NCBI RefSeq assembly: GCF_011397635.1
Contig: NC_064761.1
Location: 42,930,143 to 42,994,142, forward strand
Direction: 5' to 3'
Source: Epinephelus fuscoguttatus
Taxonomy: Eukaryota > Chordata > Actinopteri > Perciformes > Serranidae
DNA length: 64,000 bases
The notes beneath the pieces are model-generated. The model saw only the letters and a program-made list of their open reading frames with translations. It made no database searches and was not told the DNA's origin. Positions 12,701-23,628 of this stretch are shown piece by piece; within the stretch, counting starts at the first letter, position 1; each line of letters opens with the position of its first letter. Position numbers and translations under genes: made by a program.

Positions 12701-14589
12701 GCATGAAGGTCAGAAGGAAAAACAAAAAGACTGAAACTACATATGCAAACACTTAGATCTGTACATTCAAACCATGTGCTCCATTTGCTCATATTCTGAA
12801 GATCAGTTTTTGCCCAAAGCTCTCCAATTGTCCTGCCTAGAACAGGGTGTTTCGTCATTTCAACTCAGAACACAGAACAGGTTTATAATTCGGAGGAATC
12901 ACATGGTTTGCCAACACATCTTACGCCACACTCCAGTGTCCCCGTTGCTTAGTGAATGGTGCTCTATCAACACACAACAGGAAATGAGATGATATGTATA
13001 CCATTCCACATACACTCATCCTTAGAGACAACAAGACTGTGTATACGTGACTTATCGTGGCAGCATGATGCAAAAGAAGTCGAAAACAGTTTAATGTTGG
13101 CGTATCAGTTCACAGTAAAAGCATTTTCTTTTTTAGAAAATCAATATGTAGTGAACCCAGTGACACCACACACACTCTCACCATTCTGACACTAAAGCAG
13201 CTGTGCTCTATCCTCCAACATCCTGAGCCATCAGTTCATGAATATTTAGGCCTGTCTGTGAAATAAGGATGATCTTGTGGGACAGCAGAGCACCCAAGGA
13301 TATACAGTGGGTCTTAAAAGAACGAGACGAAGTGCAGAAAAATGTGGAGACGATTATCTTACCTAAACTGAAGGCTATTATTTCAATAGTGCAGCGTTTC
13401 TCAAAATCACAGCAGCGACACTGTCTCACATTTGTTCACACCATCTTACTTCTATTATGATCCTTGTTTAGAAGATGAACACAGTCACTCTTATTTCGAT
13501 GCATTGCTAGAAATGCTCTTGGTATCTGAGATGACAATCTGATCCATTTATCAGAACTAAAATTAACACTGGGCCGACGTTCTTTTCTTCTTTACTCATC
13601 ATCATCATCATCATCATCATCTTAACCAGCAGCGACACAGACTGTGTCTTTCATCTTAGATAACATATTCTGGTATGTCTACTGTACATCCCACATGAAG
13701 TCTATTTCGGTTCATGAGGAGCATATGTGCACGTAATTACTTTCAAATACAGTAAATTTCCTTCAGCTTCAGACAGTTCATGGTTATAGGATACATGATT
13801 TATATGAAGTGGTCCAGTATGTACAAGTACAGTTTTGAATGTGGGTTTCAGCAACATCAGTTGGGAGATAAACTTAAGTTTATTTCGCTTGAGAGTGATT
13901 GCAATTGGAAAGACTGCCATTAAAGACAAAATCAAAATGCTTGGTAGGGTTTTTTTAAACACTGAAAGTAAATACATGAAATATCATCTTTAAATTTAAT
14001 GTGTGACCATGAAGGAAATGTGTTTCTTTGTTCCCACCAATGCTACATGTACCCTCTGTGTAATTTGCATTACAGCTAAAGACCCTGACCCTGGCTGTTG
14101 GTGAGTCTCTGGCTGTAGATGGGCGTCTGTTGCCCAAGTTTTTGCAGAGGGTCGCCAAAGCTGGCATGAGTTGACACTTGTCGGCTGTTTTTCAGCTGCA
14201 TTAACATGTTGATTAGGTGTCTCAGACAGTGCAGCCCATCAGTGGACAAAATCACCCTAAATGGCAGCTCATCTGATTGCACGAGAAGACAAATGGAAGT
14301 GAGCAAAGCAAACAAACAGTTGACGTCAAGAGGGTGTGAGATCGAAACAAAAAGTTCTTTTTTATTTAGCCATTGAGCTCGTTAGCATAATCAGTCTGTA
14401 ATGGCTTGTGTTATTGTTCACTTGCGCACAGTTAATATCAGTTTTTTGAAAATTAAGTCATGTTGTCCATCCATCGTGTCATCCAGCTTTCCTTTTATAA
14501 TGACGAACACAGACTGCCGCCTGCTGTAATATTTCCTCTCATGCAGGTGCAGAACTTACATGCTAGCTGGCCATTGGCTGGAGTCTTTA
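9741..14589. other. Long gene-free region
   Basis: No exon with matching splice sites was found on either strand. A possible decayed hAT fragment lies near 10990-11330 (GGGGCTGTCGAAAATGG to GCCCATCCCTAA), without a target duplication. A short ATC trinucleotide run sits at about 13600-13620. The 148-codon minus-strand frame at 10279-10725 has no recognisable domain and lacks exon signals. Confidence 0.45.
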
Positions 14590-15150
14590 ACCCCTTTTAC
14601 GCTGCCAGATTTTCCGCGAATGTTGGGCCGTTTTGCCGGCAAGCTGCGAGCGTTTAGACACACAGAGCCGGATTGGCGAGTTGATCCAAGGCGCCCAATT
14701 TTCCGCCTCGTAGGGTAGACATATTGGCGGAATCCTTGTAGTTTAAACAGACCGAGGCGGCCTTCTGCCACGGGAGGAGCTGTTGATGACGCCGCATGTG
14801 CGACCCACTGGCGGTGGATAAACAGGAAACAGTTGATAGCAGGAATTAGCGAGCAGCTAGTAGCAAGAGGGAAACACAAACCTGACAGACACTGTAAAGA
14901 TGAGCAATTGGGGAGACAAGGAATTGCGCGCCCTCCTTGTCCTCGCAAACGAAGAGGCCATTAACCGTCAGATGACGGGGACGGTGAAGAACGGGCCGAC
15001 TTACGAGAGAATCACCGAAGGACTGTCCAGCTTTGGCTTCCCTCCCACGTCACTGTTTACATCACACGCTGAGCTACACGTTTTGTTACTTGCTCACGCC
15101 CCCCATTGCCCCGAAAAAGGCGCATTCTGTATAAACAAAAGTAGGTAGGC
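14590..15150 (+). mobile_element. PIF/Harbinger-type element remnant
   Basis: The left end CCCCTTTTACGCTGCCAGAT followed by CCGCGAATGTTGGGCCG is repeated nearly exactly at 24001-24070, so it is an interspersed element end. Inside is an open frame with a Myb/SANT-like start (separate entry), the accessory DNA-binding protein type carried by PIF/Harbinger elements. The matching inverted right end was not found within several hundred bases, so the element is probably truncated or rearranged. Right border approximate. Confidence 0.55.
14900..15148 (+). pseudogene. Myb/SANT-like DNA-binding domain ORF, Harbinger accessory protein fragment
   Basis: The 82-codon frame starts MSNWGDKELRALLVLANEEA and continues to about residue 49 (TYERITEGLSSFGF). 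A Trp near the start, an acidic-basic helix, a second helix with Asn and Ile, then Tyr-x-x-Ile and a Ser-x-x-Gly-Phe turn are the layout of the Myb/SANT-like domain (trihelix-related) used by PIF/Harbinger accessory proteins and the related NAIF1 family. After about residue 49 the match fades and the third helix, expected to carry Cys/Lys-rich residues, is missing. The frame is therefore truncated or continues in an exon not found. The flanking element end at 14590 supports transposon origin. It could also be a domesticated gene, but nothing here shows that. Confidence 0.55.
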
Positions 15151-17100
15151 GGCATTTTGCTGCACTCCCTGATTTTGTTTTTATACTGCCGATGCTGAAA
15201 AAAGACTGATTGGGCTTTCCTGCAAATTTTCACAACTCCTATCTAAAAAGGGCTTATGCGGCACGTTGAGTGCAAGATTGTGGCCAGACAAAGTTAGCTT
15301 TCGTTGCCACTTTTTCTTTGTTGTCAGTTTTGTGTGTCTGGGCGTTAACAACTTAAGTTAGGAAAAAGGGAAGTTGCAGCAGCAGTTGAATTCAATTTAG
15401 TGTATGAATTTCCTCTAAGTCTGAGTCTTCTGTTTGTCTGTCTGCAAACTGAATTCATCTACGTTCTGGCTTGGTTACGTTTTTAGTCATGATTTTGTGT
15501 AGACTGGCATCCACCAGTGAGCAGCAATATGCCACAAGGATCGGGGGCAAAACTCAGCTGTGCCAGTGACTGTGTAACAGTGAGTGCAGGCCCAATTCAA
15601 GCAGTGCTTATCTTTATGTTTTTCAAAAGACTGTGACTCCCTTTATAAATGTTTGTTTTGGTCACATGGGTGAATGATGTGCACAAAAGGCTGCTAAGTG
15701 TAATGGATAATTAAATGTTAAATGTTTGTGAGCAGTCTGTGGAAGGCTGCCACATAAATATATAATGAGAGCTTTATTTTCTGTTCTCAGCGCGAACAAT
15801 AAAAATTTGCATGGCCGATTAAATACTGTCACCAGGTCTGTCAGCTGGTTGTTATTCTGGTCAGCTGACATAGCATGTTAAGCAGGCACACCTAAACCTA
15901 GTTTAGTTAGATCTGTGTACCCTGTTTGTGAAATTCCACTAGTTCTAAATCGGTGTTGTAGCAGCAGCCTGCACCATGGGGTGTGATTAGGCTTTTTTTA
16001 GATACACTTCGCTCTCTCTCTCTCTCTTTCACCCTCTTTCTTCCCTTCTCCCTCGATCCCTACAGCTCTCCGGGTTGATAATTAGAGCTCAGGCTGTACA
16101 GACAGGCTGTTCAGGCCCCGCTTCTGTCTTCTCTCCTGGCACATCCCCCTGTGACACATACACACTTGGTATGTACAACTCTCACAGACCTAGATAGCGC
16201 CTACCTCCGATAGCTCTGCCTAAAGCTTGAAGCAGCAATCTAACTGAATTATACTATAAATACTACTCCTACCAGGAGCCAATACAAGGACGGGATCCTG
16301 ATAATAGTATCTGGTTATCAAATAAACCAAAGAGAGGCTACAGTGCCAAGCTTGTGAGTAGTGGCATGTGGCAGTGCCCCAGAGCAGCAGGCTGTCACGT
16401 GTGGGCACAGCACTGGCCTACAGTTTGTGAGTATGTCTGTGTGTGCTGGCTTCAGCCTGATTTGTGGCCCAAATGGGAGCGGGCAGGCAGCCCAGCCCAA
16501 GTTCAACTCTGCTGCTGAGGACTAGTCAACCTGAGTGTGGTGACAGATGAGTGTGGCAAAAAAAAGGGAAAGGAGGGAGGGAGAGAGAGGAAGCGGAGGA
16601 AGTGCAGAGCTGGCAGCAGCACTGATGTCTGTGGTCATTCCCTGCACAGACTATTAACAAGGAAAGGGCAGGCTAACAATACAGGGCAACAGAGCAGTCA
16701 CTCAGTGCAGTAATGTTTAGAGGAAACTGATACGATCTCTATGTCTTCCTCTATGAGTCTCTGAGGACTGGCACAAGTCAAACCCACAGCAGTAAAACCT
16801 CCTCGCGGAGACCGTGCAAACACCATTTCGGGCTGGAAGTGACACCATATTCCAGATAGACGGACAAAACCGCCATGACGTTATGGACGAGACAAGACAC
16901 TGTGTCAATGTGTGTAATCAAGAGATAAATGTGAACAGAGCCCAAACTCCTGCACAGTGGGGCAGGCGTAAAACCTGCATGGCATACTGATTCATCACTG
17001 TGTTTTCGGTCCAACTATGCAACAGATGAGCGATGCCGTGATTATCCAGTTAGACTGTTTACATATGCGGTCATCAGCATTAGGAAAATCCCTGATAGCT
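15151..17100. other. Gene-free region with CT-rich and purine-rich tracts
   Basis: Includes a (CT)n run near 16010-16028 and a purine-rich stretch near 16558-16605. No exon or bounded repeat could be supported. Confidence 0.45.
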
Positions 17101-17330
17101 GTTCCTTAGGCCGAGTCCACACGGTCACAGGTGTTTTTGAAAATGTGGGTTTTCCCTCCTTTTTTCTCAAAAAAAAAAAAAAATCCATCCACACACACAA
17201 TATTTGTCCTAATGACATTGCAAAAACACAATTAAGCACTGTTAGGAGCATGCCAAACAAACAGGAGGTAACAGTGGAAAAGTAACTGTACATTTCTGTG
17301 TAGACGTAAAAAATCCTGTTAGCAAGGTTA

Positions 17331-18050
17331 AACCTAGTTCACATTAAACGATTTTCACCCCAATTTTGCGTCGCAGAGACTATCGTGATCTTTTGAGTGT
17401 TCATACCTGGCGACGTGTGTTTCTATCAGCGGGAGTCTCGCCAGCTGTGTTACGACCTGTGTGTAAAGGCATGGATATTCTTCCCAGTGTTGAATCAGAT
17501 CTGCCTCCAGCGCCTGGGTCCAAACACAACACGCTCCCCGTGATCCTGTGGACGCTGCCATTGTTGTTGTTGCTGCTTGCCGGCTTGTCAGTGTTGCCAG
17601 ATCTTGGGAGAGAAACAGGCAACCAGGGCTATGGAAACAAGCCCAAAAGAAGCCACGGATATATAGAGAGAAAGGTGACTTTTAGAGAGCAAGCCCAAAT
17701 AAGCAACTCCCCTTTAGAAACAAGCCCAAAGTCGCGGCTAATAAGCAGACCTGGCAGCCCTGCGGCTTGTCCTCCTCACATTTCTTCCGTCCTCCTGCGT
17801 GCTGACGTGGGACGTATCCCGCCTCTCATTGGCTGATGCTCTTTGTCAGTTGTGTCAGCCTTCTCCAGTTTTCTAGCATGCCAGATATCCAGTCCCAGTC
17901 ACAGACGAGGGGGCGACTTGCTCGTAGGCTTGTTCACACGAGGACTCATCGTGGCAGACTATCTGCCGACTCACCTCCAACCCAAGGTGGCTCTCAAGAT
18001 CCTCTGCGACGTCAAAATGGCGGTGAAAATCATGTAATGTGAACTAGGTT
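17331..18050. mobile_element. Inverted-repeat transposon family A, copy 1 (TTA duplication)
   Basis: Starts AACCTAGTTCACATTAAACG and ends CATGTAATGTGAACTAGGTT, inverted repeats of about 27 bp with a few mismatches. It is flanked on both sides by TTA (17328-17330 and 18051-18053). A three-base TTA/TAA duplication is typical of PIF/Harbinger elements. A near-identical interior occurs in copy 2 at 22764-23625. Relative to copy 2, copy 1 lacks a block of roughly 110 bp after the shared ACGACCT. The 156-codon plus-strand frame inside (17366-17836) is not conserved as a frame in copy 2 and is not a gene. The flanks (about 17110-17330 and 18054-18235) may be another repeat that this copy entered. 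Confidence 0.85.
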
Positions 18051-19607
18051 TTAGAGCTAACACTATCGTAACAAAGTCTGCCATTGCACAAAATGTTGTC
18101 TCATTTGTGACACCTCACAAAAGGAGATAAAGGCGCACACTCAGACATCACAAAACAAAAACTGTTTTCCCCGTCTACATGTCAGTTTCTGAAAATCTTC
18201 ACCATGGACTGCGTTTTAAAAAAGCTTCACTTTCTATGACCTAAAACACAGTTTGCTTGAGGATGAAAGGCGTCGCTTTGGTGCAACTTGCCACCTTCTT
18301 TGTAAAGGGAAGTACACGACCACCCGCTGAGACACCCAACTGTGCAGCACTGTGCAGCTTTTAGGCCGCTGCAGGGTCGGACAATATGACAACATGCCGT
18401 CTACCAACAGCTGACAGGATGTCAAACAGTAGAGATTCTGCTATGCTTTGTACTGAGGTAGTTTTCCTTTTAATATTCCACATTACAGTGTGATGAAGCA
18501 CGTCGACTTGCAGTTATTTATGTCATTGGTTTGGCCAAAAATACTTTCCATCTGGTTATTTATCTTTAAAATGCTTTTCAAGTCAATCTCCAGATAATTT
18601 ACTGCATCATGATTTATATTGTTATTGCCATATTTAAACATATGACAAGTTTTAAACTTATATGGGCTACTTTTACTTTCATCAAATCACACGTTCAGTG
18701 TTTATCCTAAGGTGACTCTTGACTGCCTCACTAAAAACCATTTTTCCCACAGGCAGGACAAATACTGTGCGCTTCCTCATCTCTCAGGTTAAAATCCGTA
18801 CTCCGCTGCATTAAAGTTTGTTTTGTCCTAACTTACAGTCATAAAGATGAATCCGTCAGAGCACAGAGGCTCTGTCAACAGCTGGTAGCAACTATGGCTT
18901 GTGTTATATATCTTGTAATGCTACGTCCAGAGCATGATACTGTTGCTCAACACAACAATTTAAACGAACAAAGGTCACGCAAGTTGCCACAAACTGGCAA
19001 GTGCAGTGCCAGTATATTGGCTACACACCTATTGCCAACATTATAAATCAGCAGACTGGATGACTGGACGAAGAATTTATTGCACCTTTTATTGAAACAT
19101 CTCGGCTATCCCCAGCCAGCATTCTTTACCTTAAGCAACCACACTAAATGTCTCAGTCCAGCGCAGGATGATAGCACATGACACACTGCTTTGAGTCAGC
19201 ACTGTAAATTTATTATCTGAAGTTTTGCTCACAGCAGATTAGTAGCAGAGGTTTCTCAATCTGAGGCAGCCTGGAGTGAAAAACATCAACCACACAAAAC
19301 TACAAAAGCAACAAGGAAGTGGTACCACAGAGTAAGTGATGCATGCTGGTAATGCAAGGGCAACACTTCCTGTAGCTGCTTTCTACAATGAAAGCTGTGG
19401 GGCTGTTATGGTGGTAGCCACATGAAACGTTGGGTGACAGTGAGTGGAACTGGGTTGGTGTAGGTTTTAACAGAAGGTGGATGCGGGCATATGAATTTAC
19501 ATTTGACACTTTTTGTTCATTTCTCTGTTGGTGAATTATACCGTCTGTGATTAAAGAGCTTTAGATACTTGGAGCAGTTTGAACGGACATTAAACGCCCC
19601 ACACAGC

Positions 19608-19635
19608 TGCTGCTGCTGCTGCTGCTGCTGCTGCT
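19608..19635. repeat. (CTG)n trinucleotide repeat
   Basis: About nine CTG/CAG units. It lies in no supported exon. Confidence 0.9.
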
Positions 19636-22227
19636 AGGATTGCAAGAATTTAATGCAGCTCAGTTTTGAATCAAACTATGACGATGACATATCCTAAGAT
19701 TTCCACATCGACTATTTGAGCCCCCCAAAACAAGCTAAAGAAGTTGTGAGGGTTTCTGAGTCACACTTTAATAAGGAAACATTATAATTTCGTATACATA
19801 TCAGTTTGTCATTGTGTTTATGTCCAAGACACAATATGTGTATTCATGTGTCCTTCATCTCTATCAGAACATCATCATGAATACTTCATCTTCCCTCTCT
19901 TTGAGCTACTGTAAAGGCAAAGCATATCAATAATGTGGTGCAGGAATGAGCCCTAAAACTCGAAAATGAGTTAGGATTTTAGCACTTGCAGTTCCCTCGT
20001 CTCAGCATCAATGTTTTTTTGTTTTTGTTGTACGCCTGAAATAAGGTCTGTGGTCAACATGAACTTAGAAAATTCAGTTTTTGTTTTTACAATATAAAAT
20101 CTGTCAGTAAATACCTCAGTCCTGAATTTTGAAGCCTTTAAGCGTCTTAAAAAGTGGCCAAATGACACCACAGGACGTCATCACCCTGAACACTGCTATA
20201 CAGCTTCCATTGTGGTGAAGACAATGAAGTCATGTGACTATGGTGTAGTTTGTTTAGAGCCCAACATTAGCCTTTTCCCTCTGCTGACTGCATTTACGCT
20301 TTAATAATCGTAAAAGTGGCGCTCATTTTGTGAAGATTATCTTGCTAAACAAAATGTGTAAGCATCATAAACTTTTGTTAGCCACAGAGATTCTTTTCTG
20401 TAATAATTCAAAATTCAGTGAAGAAAATCCCATTGGCTTTTTGTCAAGGGAACCAGGGCGACACAAACTTCCTTCCGGGCTGGCCTAGAAAATAAATGAT
20501 ATCCTTGCAGCACTCCATAGGACTTGAGCAAACAGATGGTGTTTGAGCACAACATTCTTATCTCCATCTTTGTCTGCCACTCAAAGTATAGCTCTTTCAC
20601 CTTCACATTGATGATGACACCACAAAGACAGACAGGGAGCATTTCTCAGGACTGAGTTCCAGGTGGGCCCTGGGGGCTTTTGAGTGAGACACGGCGTGCT
20701 GCAACCTGACAAACCATACAATTATGCAAGAGCAAACACACACTCACAAACACCTACAGTCCTGGAACAACAATACCTCCTTTCTCAAAAGAAAAAAAGT
20801 ACATCCAGGCACAGGAAACTGACAATAGCAGAGACTAAAGCTCCGGCTGTTAAAGCCTGTTCCTGTCAGCCAAAAGGTCGTACAGTCTTACTGTTTCTCC
20901 AACAAAAAATCTTCTTTGATCCCAGCTGCATACATGCTGTAGCCATACTGTGGGAGGATTGCTTGCTCATTGGTCCGTCCAAGGTCGTCCTTGCAGCCAA
21001 AATCAGACTGAGATACAGTATTTCAGTTTGTTTTATGAGGTAGAATGTGATTAGAGAACATCAGGGAGCAGCTCTACTGACAAAACCAAAGGAGTGTTTC
21101 TCATCCTGCTGTATCGTACTATCTGTCCATTTTTAAGTATAATCTCTCAAGTCATTCACCCCCGAGATAAAACAGCAAAATCTACTGTCTCTATGACAAT
21201 GAGCTCATCCTCCTCCAATATGTTATTCTATCCTCTTTTAAGCTGGCCGACTCTGCTCAGATACTCGACCCAAAAGAGCAGAGCACCAGCCAACACCGAG
21301 GCGCAGACTCTGCGGTGTCTTTAAAAGTAAACACGGCGCAGGCAAGCTGTTGTTAGTCTTATATGTGTATGAATATTCAGTCTACACAGCCAAGGTTTCA
21401 GTATGACAGAGAGGGGAAAACAGCCGAGAACACTGTCCTGTGTTGCTGATACTGCTGAGTTAAACTTTTGAGTATTTAACTGGAAGATTAGTTTCAATTC
21501 AGAACTCAAGTCACTTTGAACCAGCTTAACTGAGCAAGACTGAGATAACAGGCCTCCCATACTGCTTAGCACATGCTCACACACACACACACAGTGCTAC
21601 ACGCATGACTTCCCCTAACACGGCATTGCCCTGTCTCCAGGGCCTGATAAAACGACCAATTACAACTTAAAACACAATAGGAGTGCAGCCAAGAGGGAAA
21701 AGCAGAAGGAAAAGACGGCAGAATAAGTGTGACAGCTCTTCCAACATTTGTGCTCAGAAAGGAGAAGCACAACTACACCCAAACTGCCACCCAAAGCTGG
21801 TCAGAGGGACATGAACTACACCCATACAAATGCACACAGTTGTTTGCCAAGAGAGTTCACTAGGTCAGAGGTCAAATGGGGGAATAAAACACGGCACACA
21901 CAGAGGTGGAGGGAAAATACAAGAGGGATAAACTGGAAGAAAACGCAGACATGGTTATTAAATCCTTTGAGAAAATAAAGCTGGATCCATCTAACTTCAA
22001 GGCAGAGAAAGAAACGGAGAGGCAGAAAAATCAACAAAAAGAGGAGCCAGAAGGAGAAACAACAAAATGTGATGAAAACAGAGAGACAGATTTTGCCTAA
22101 TCTGGCCATGGCTGTCTCTTTTACTAATATGGTGAGTACTTACTATTCCCATCTGATAGCAGCTATGAAAGATTGATTCTTTCATCTTTCTCACAAGGCA
22201 GAACAATGTTACACTGTGTGCTGCTTC

Positions 22228-22229
<2 letters not shown>

Positions 22230-22263
<34 letters not shown>
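22230..22263. repeat. (GT)n microsatellite
   Basis: About 16 uninterrupted GT units in non-coding sequence. Confidence 0.95.
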
Positions 22264-22266
<3 letters not shown>

Positions 22267-22763
22267 AGAGAGAAGGAGGGGGGGTGAGCCTGCATCAAAT
22301 GGAAGAGGAGCAACAGCTGAGACTGGAGAAACAGCTGTATCTCTTCAACGCCTGCACTGCTCCCCTCCCCCTCTCCCATATCCCCCTTCTCTCCCTGAAT
22401 GAGCCCCTCACACCCCTTTTCTGACCCTCCTCTCCCACAGAGCAGCATGGCCAGGGGCTACACTCTTTCTGTGCGCGCACACACACGGACACACTAATTA
22501 CAATATGAGCCTGGGTTACAGAGACACTACTGGTTCAGGCCTCTGTTCTCCTCTCAGAGGACAAGTACAGACAGGATGCATGTGCTGCTAAACATTCATC
22601 TATTGACTAAAAATAGGAAAGACATTGTTTCCAGTGGCAATGTCGCCCTCCCTCTTCTCTTCCCTTTCTCCAAACCCTCCCAGCTTTGTCACTTTTATAG
22701 GTGGTTGTCACTTTGTCGGTTGCCAGAGGAGTTGGGCGATATGGCCAAAATCTATCACAGTTA

Positions 22764-23625
22764 AGCCTAGTTCACATTACACGATTTTCACCCTGATTTT
22801 ACGTAATCACACTCGTAATCTACTGAGTGTTCATACCTGGCGATGTGTGTTTCTGTCAGCGGACGTCTTGCCAACTGCGTTACGACCTCTGTGTGCACAC
22901 CACAAGATTTCTCCACCGAGCCCTCGCCGACAGAGCCCCAGATAACGCGGTGACGTCACCAAACTACGTTTTTTAACTTGGAGACGACACATCGTAAAGG
23001 CATGGATATTCTTCCCAGTGTTGAATCAGATCTGCCTCCAGCGCCTGGAGGCAAACACAACACGCTCCCCGTGATCCTGTGGACGCCGCTATTGTTGTTG
23101 TTGCTTGATGGCCGGCTTGTCAGTGTTGCCAGATCTTGGGAGAGAAACCAGCAACCAGGGCTATGGAAACAAGCCCAAAAGAAGCGACGTGTAGAGAGCA
23201 AGCCCAAATAAGCAACTCCACTTTAGAAACAAGCCAAAAAATGCAACCCACGACTACCAATATTTGCGAGACTTGAGAGATTTTACAAAACAACAAGCCC
23301 AAAGTCGCAGCTAATAAGCAGACCAGGCAACCCTGCAGCTTGTCCTCCTCACATTTCTTCCGTCCTCCTGCGTGCTGACGTGGGACGTATCCCGCCTCTC
23401 ATTGGCTGATGCTCTTTGTCAGTCGTGTCCCACTTCATCAGTTTTCTAGCATGCCAAATATCCAGTCCCAGTCACAGACGAGGGGGCGACTTGCTCGTAG
23501 GCTTGTCCACACATGAGGACTCGTCGTGGCAGACTATCTGCCGACTCACCTTCGACCAAAGGTGGCTCTCAAGATCCTCTGCGACGTCAAATTTGTGGTG
23601 AAAATCGTGGAATGTGAACTAGGCT
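22764..23625. mobile_element. Inverted-repeat transposon family A, copy 2 (TTA duplication)
   Basis: Starts AGCCTAGTTCACATTACACG and ends CGTGGAATGTGAACTAGGCT. Flanked by TTA at 22761-22763 and 23626-23628. The ends are better matched than in copy 1 and at 862 bp this is the longer of the two. The interior shares long blocks with copy 1 (for example the stretch from GGCATGGATATTCTTCCCAG). It encodes no transposase, so it is a non-autonomous element with a Harbinger-like target signature. Confidence 0.85.
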
Positions 23626-23628
23626 TTA

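Larger units (their letters stand above)
18054..22760. other. Gene-free region
   Basis: Contains a (CTG)n run at 19608-19635 and a GT run at 22230-22263, annotated separately. No coding exon or bounded transposon could be supported on either strand. Confidence 0.45.

Noticed and set aside
17366-17836. 156-codon plus-strand open frame
   Set aside because: It lies wholly inside transposon family A copy 1; the frame is not kept in copy 2 and has no recognisable domain.
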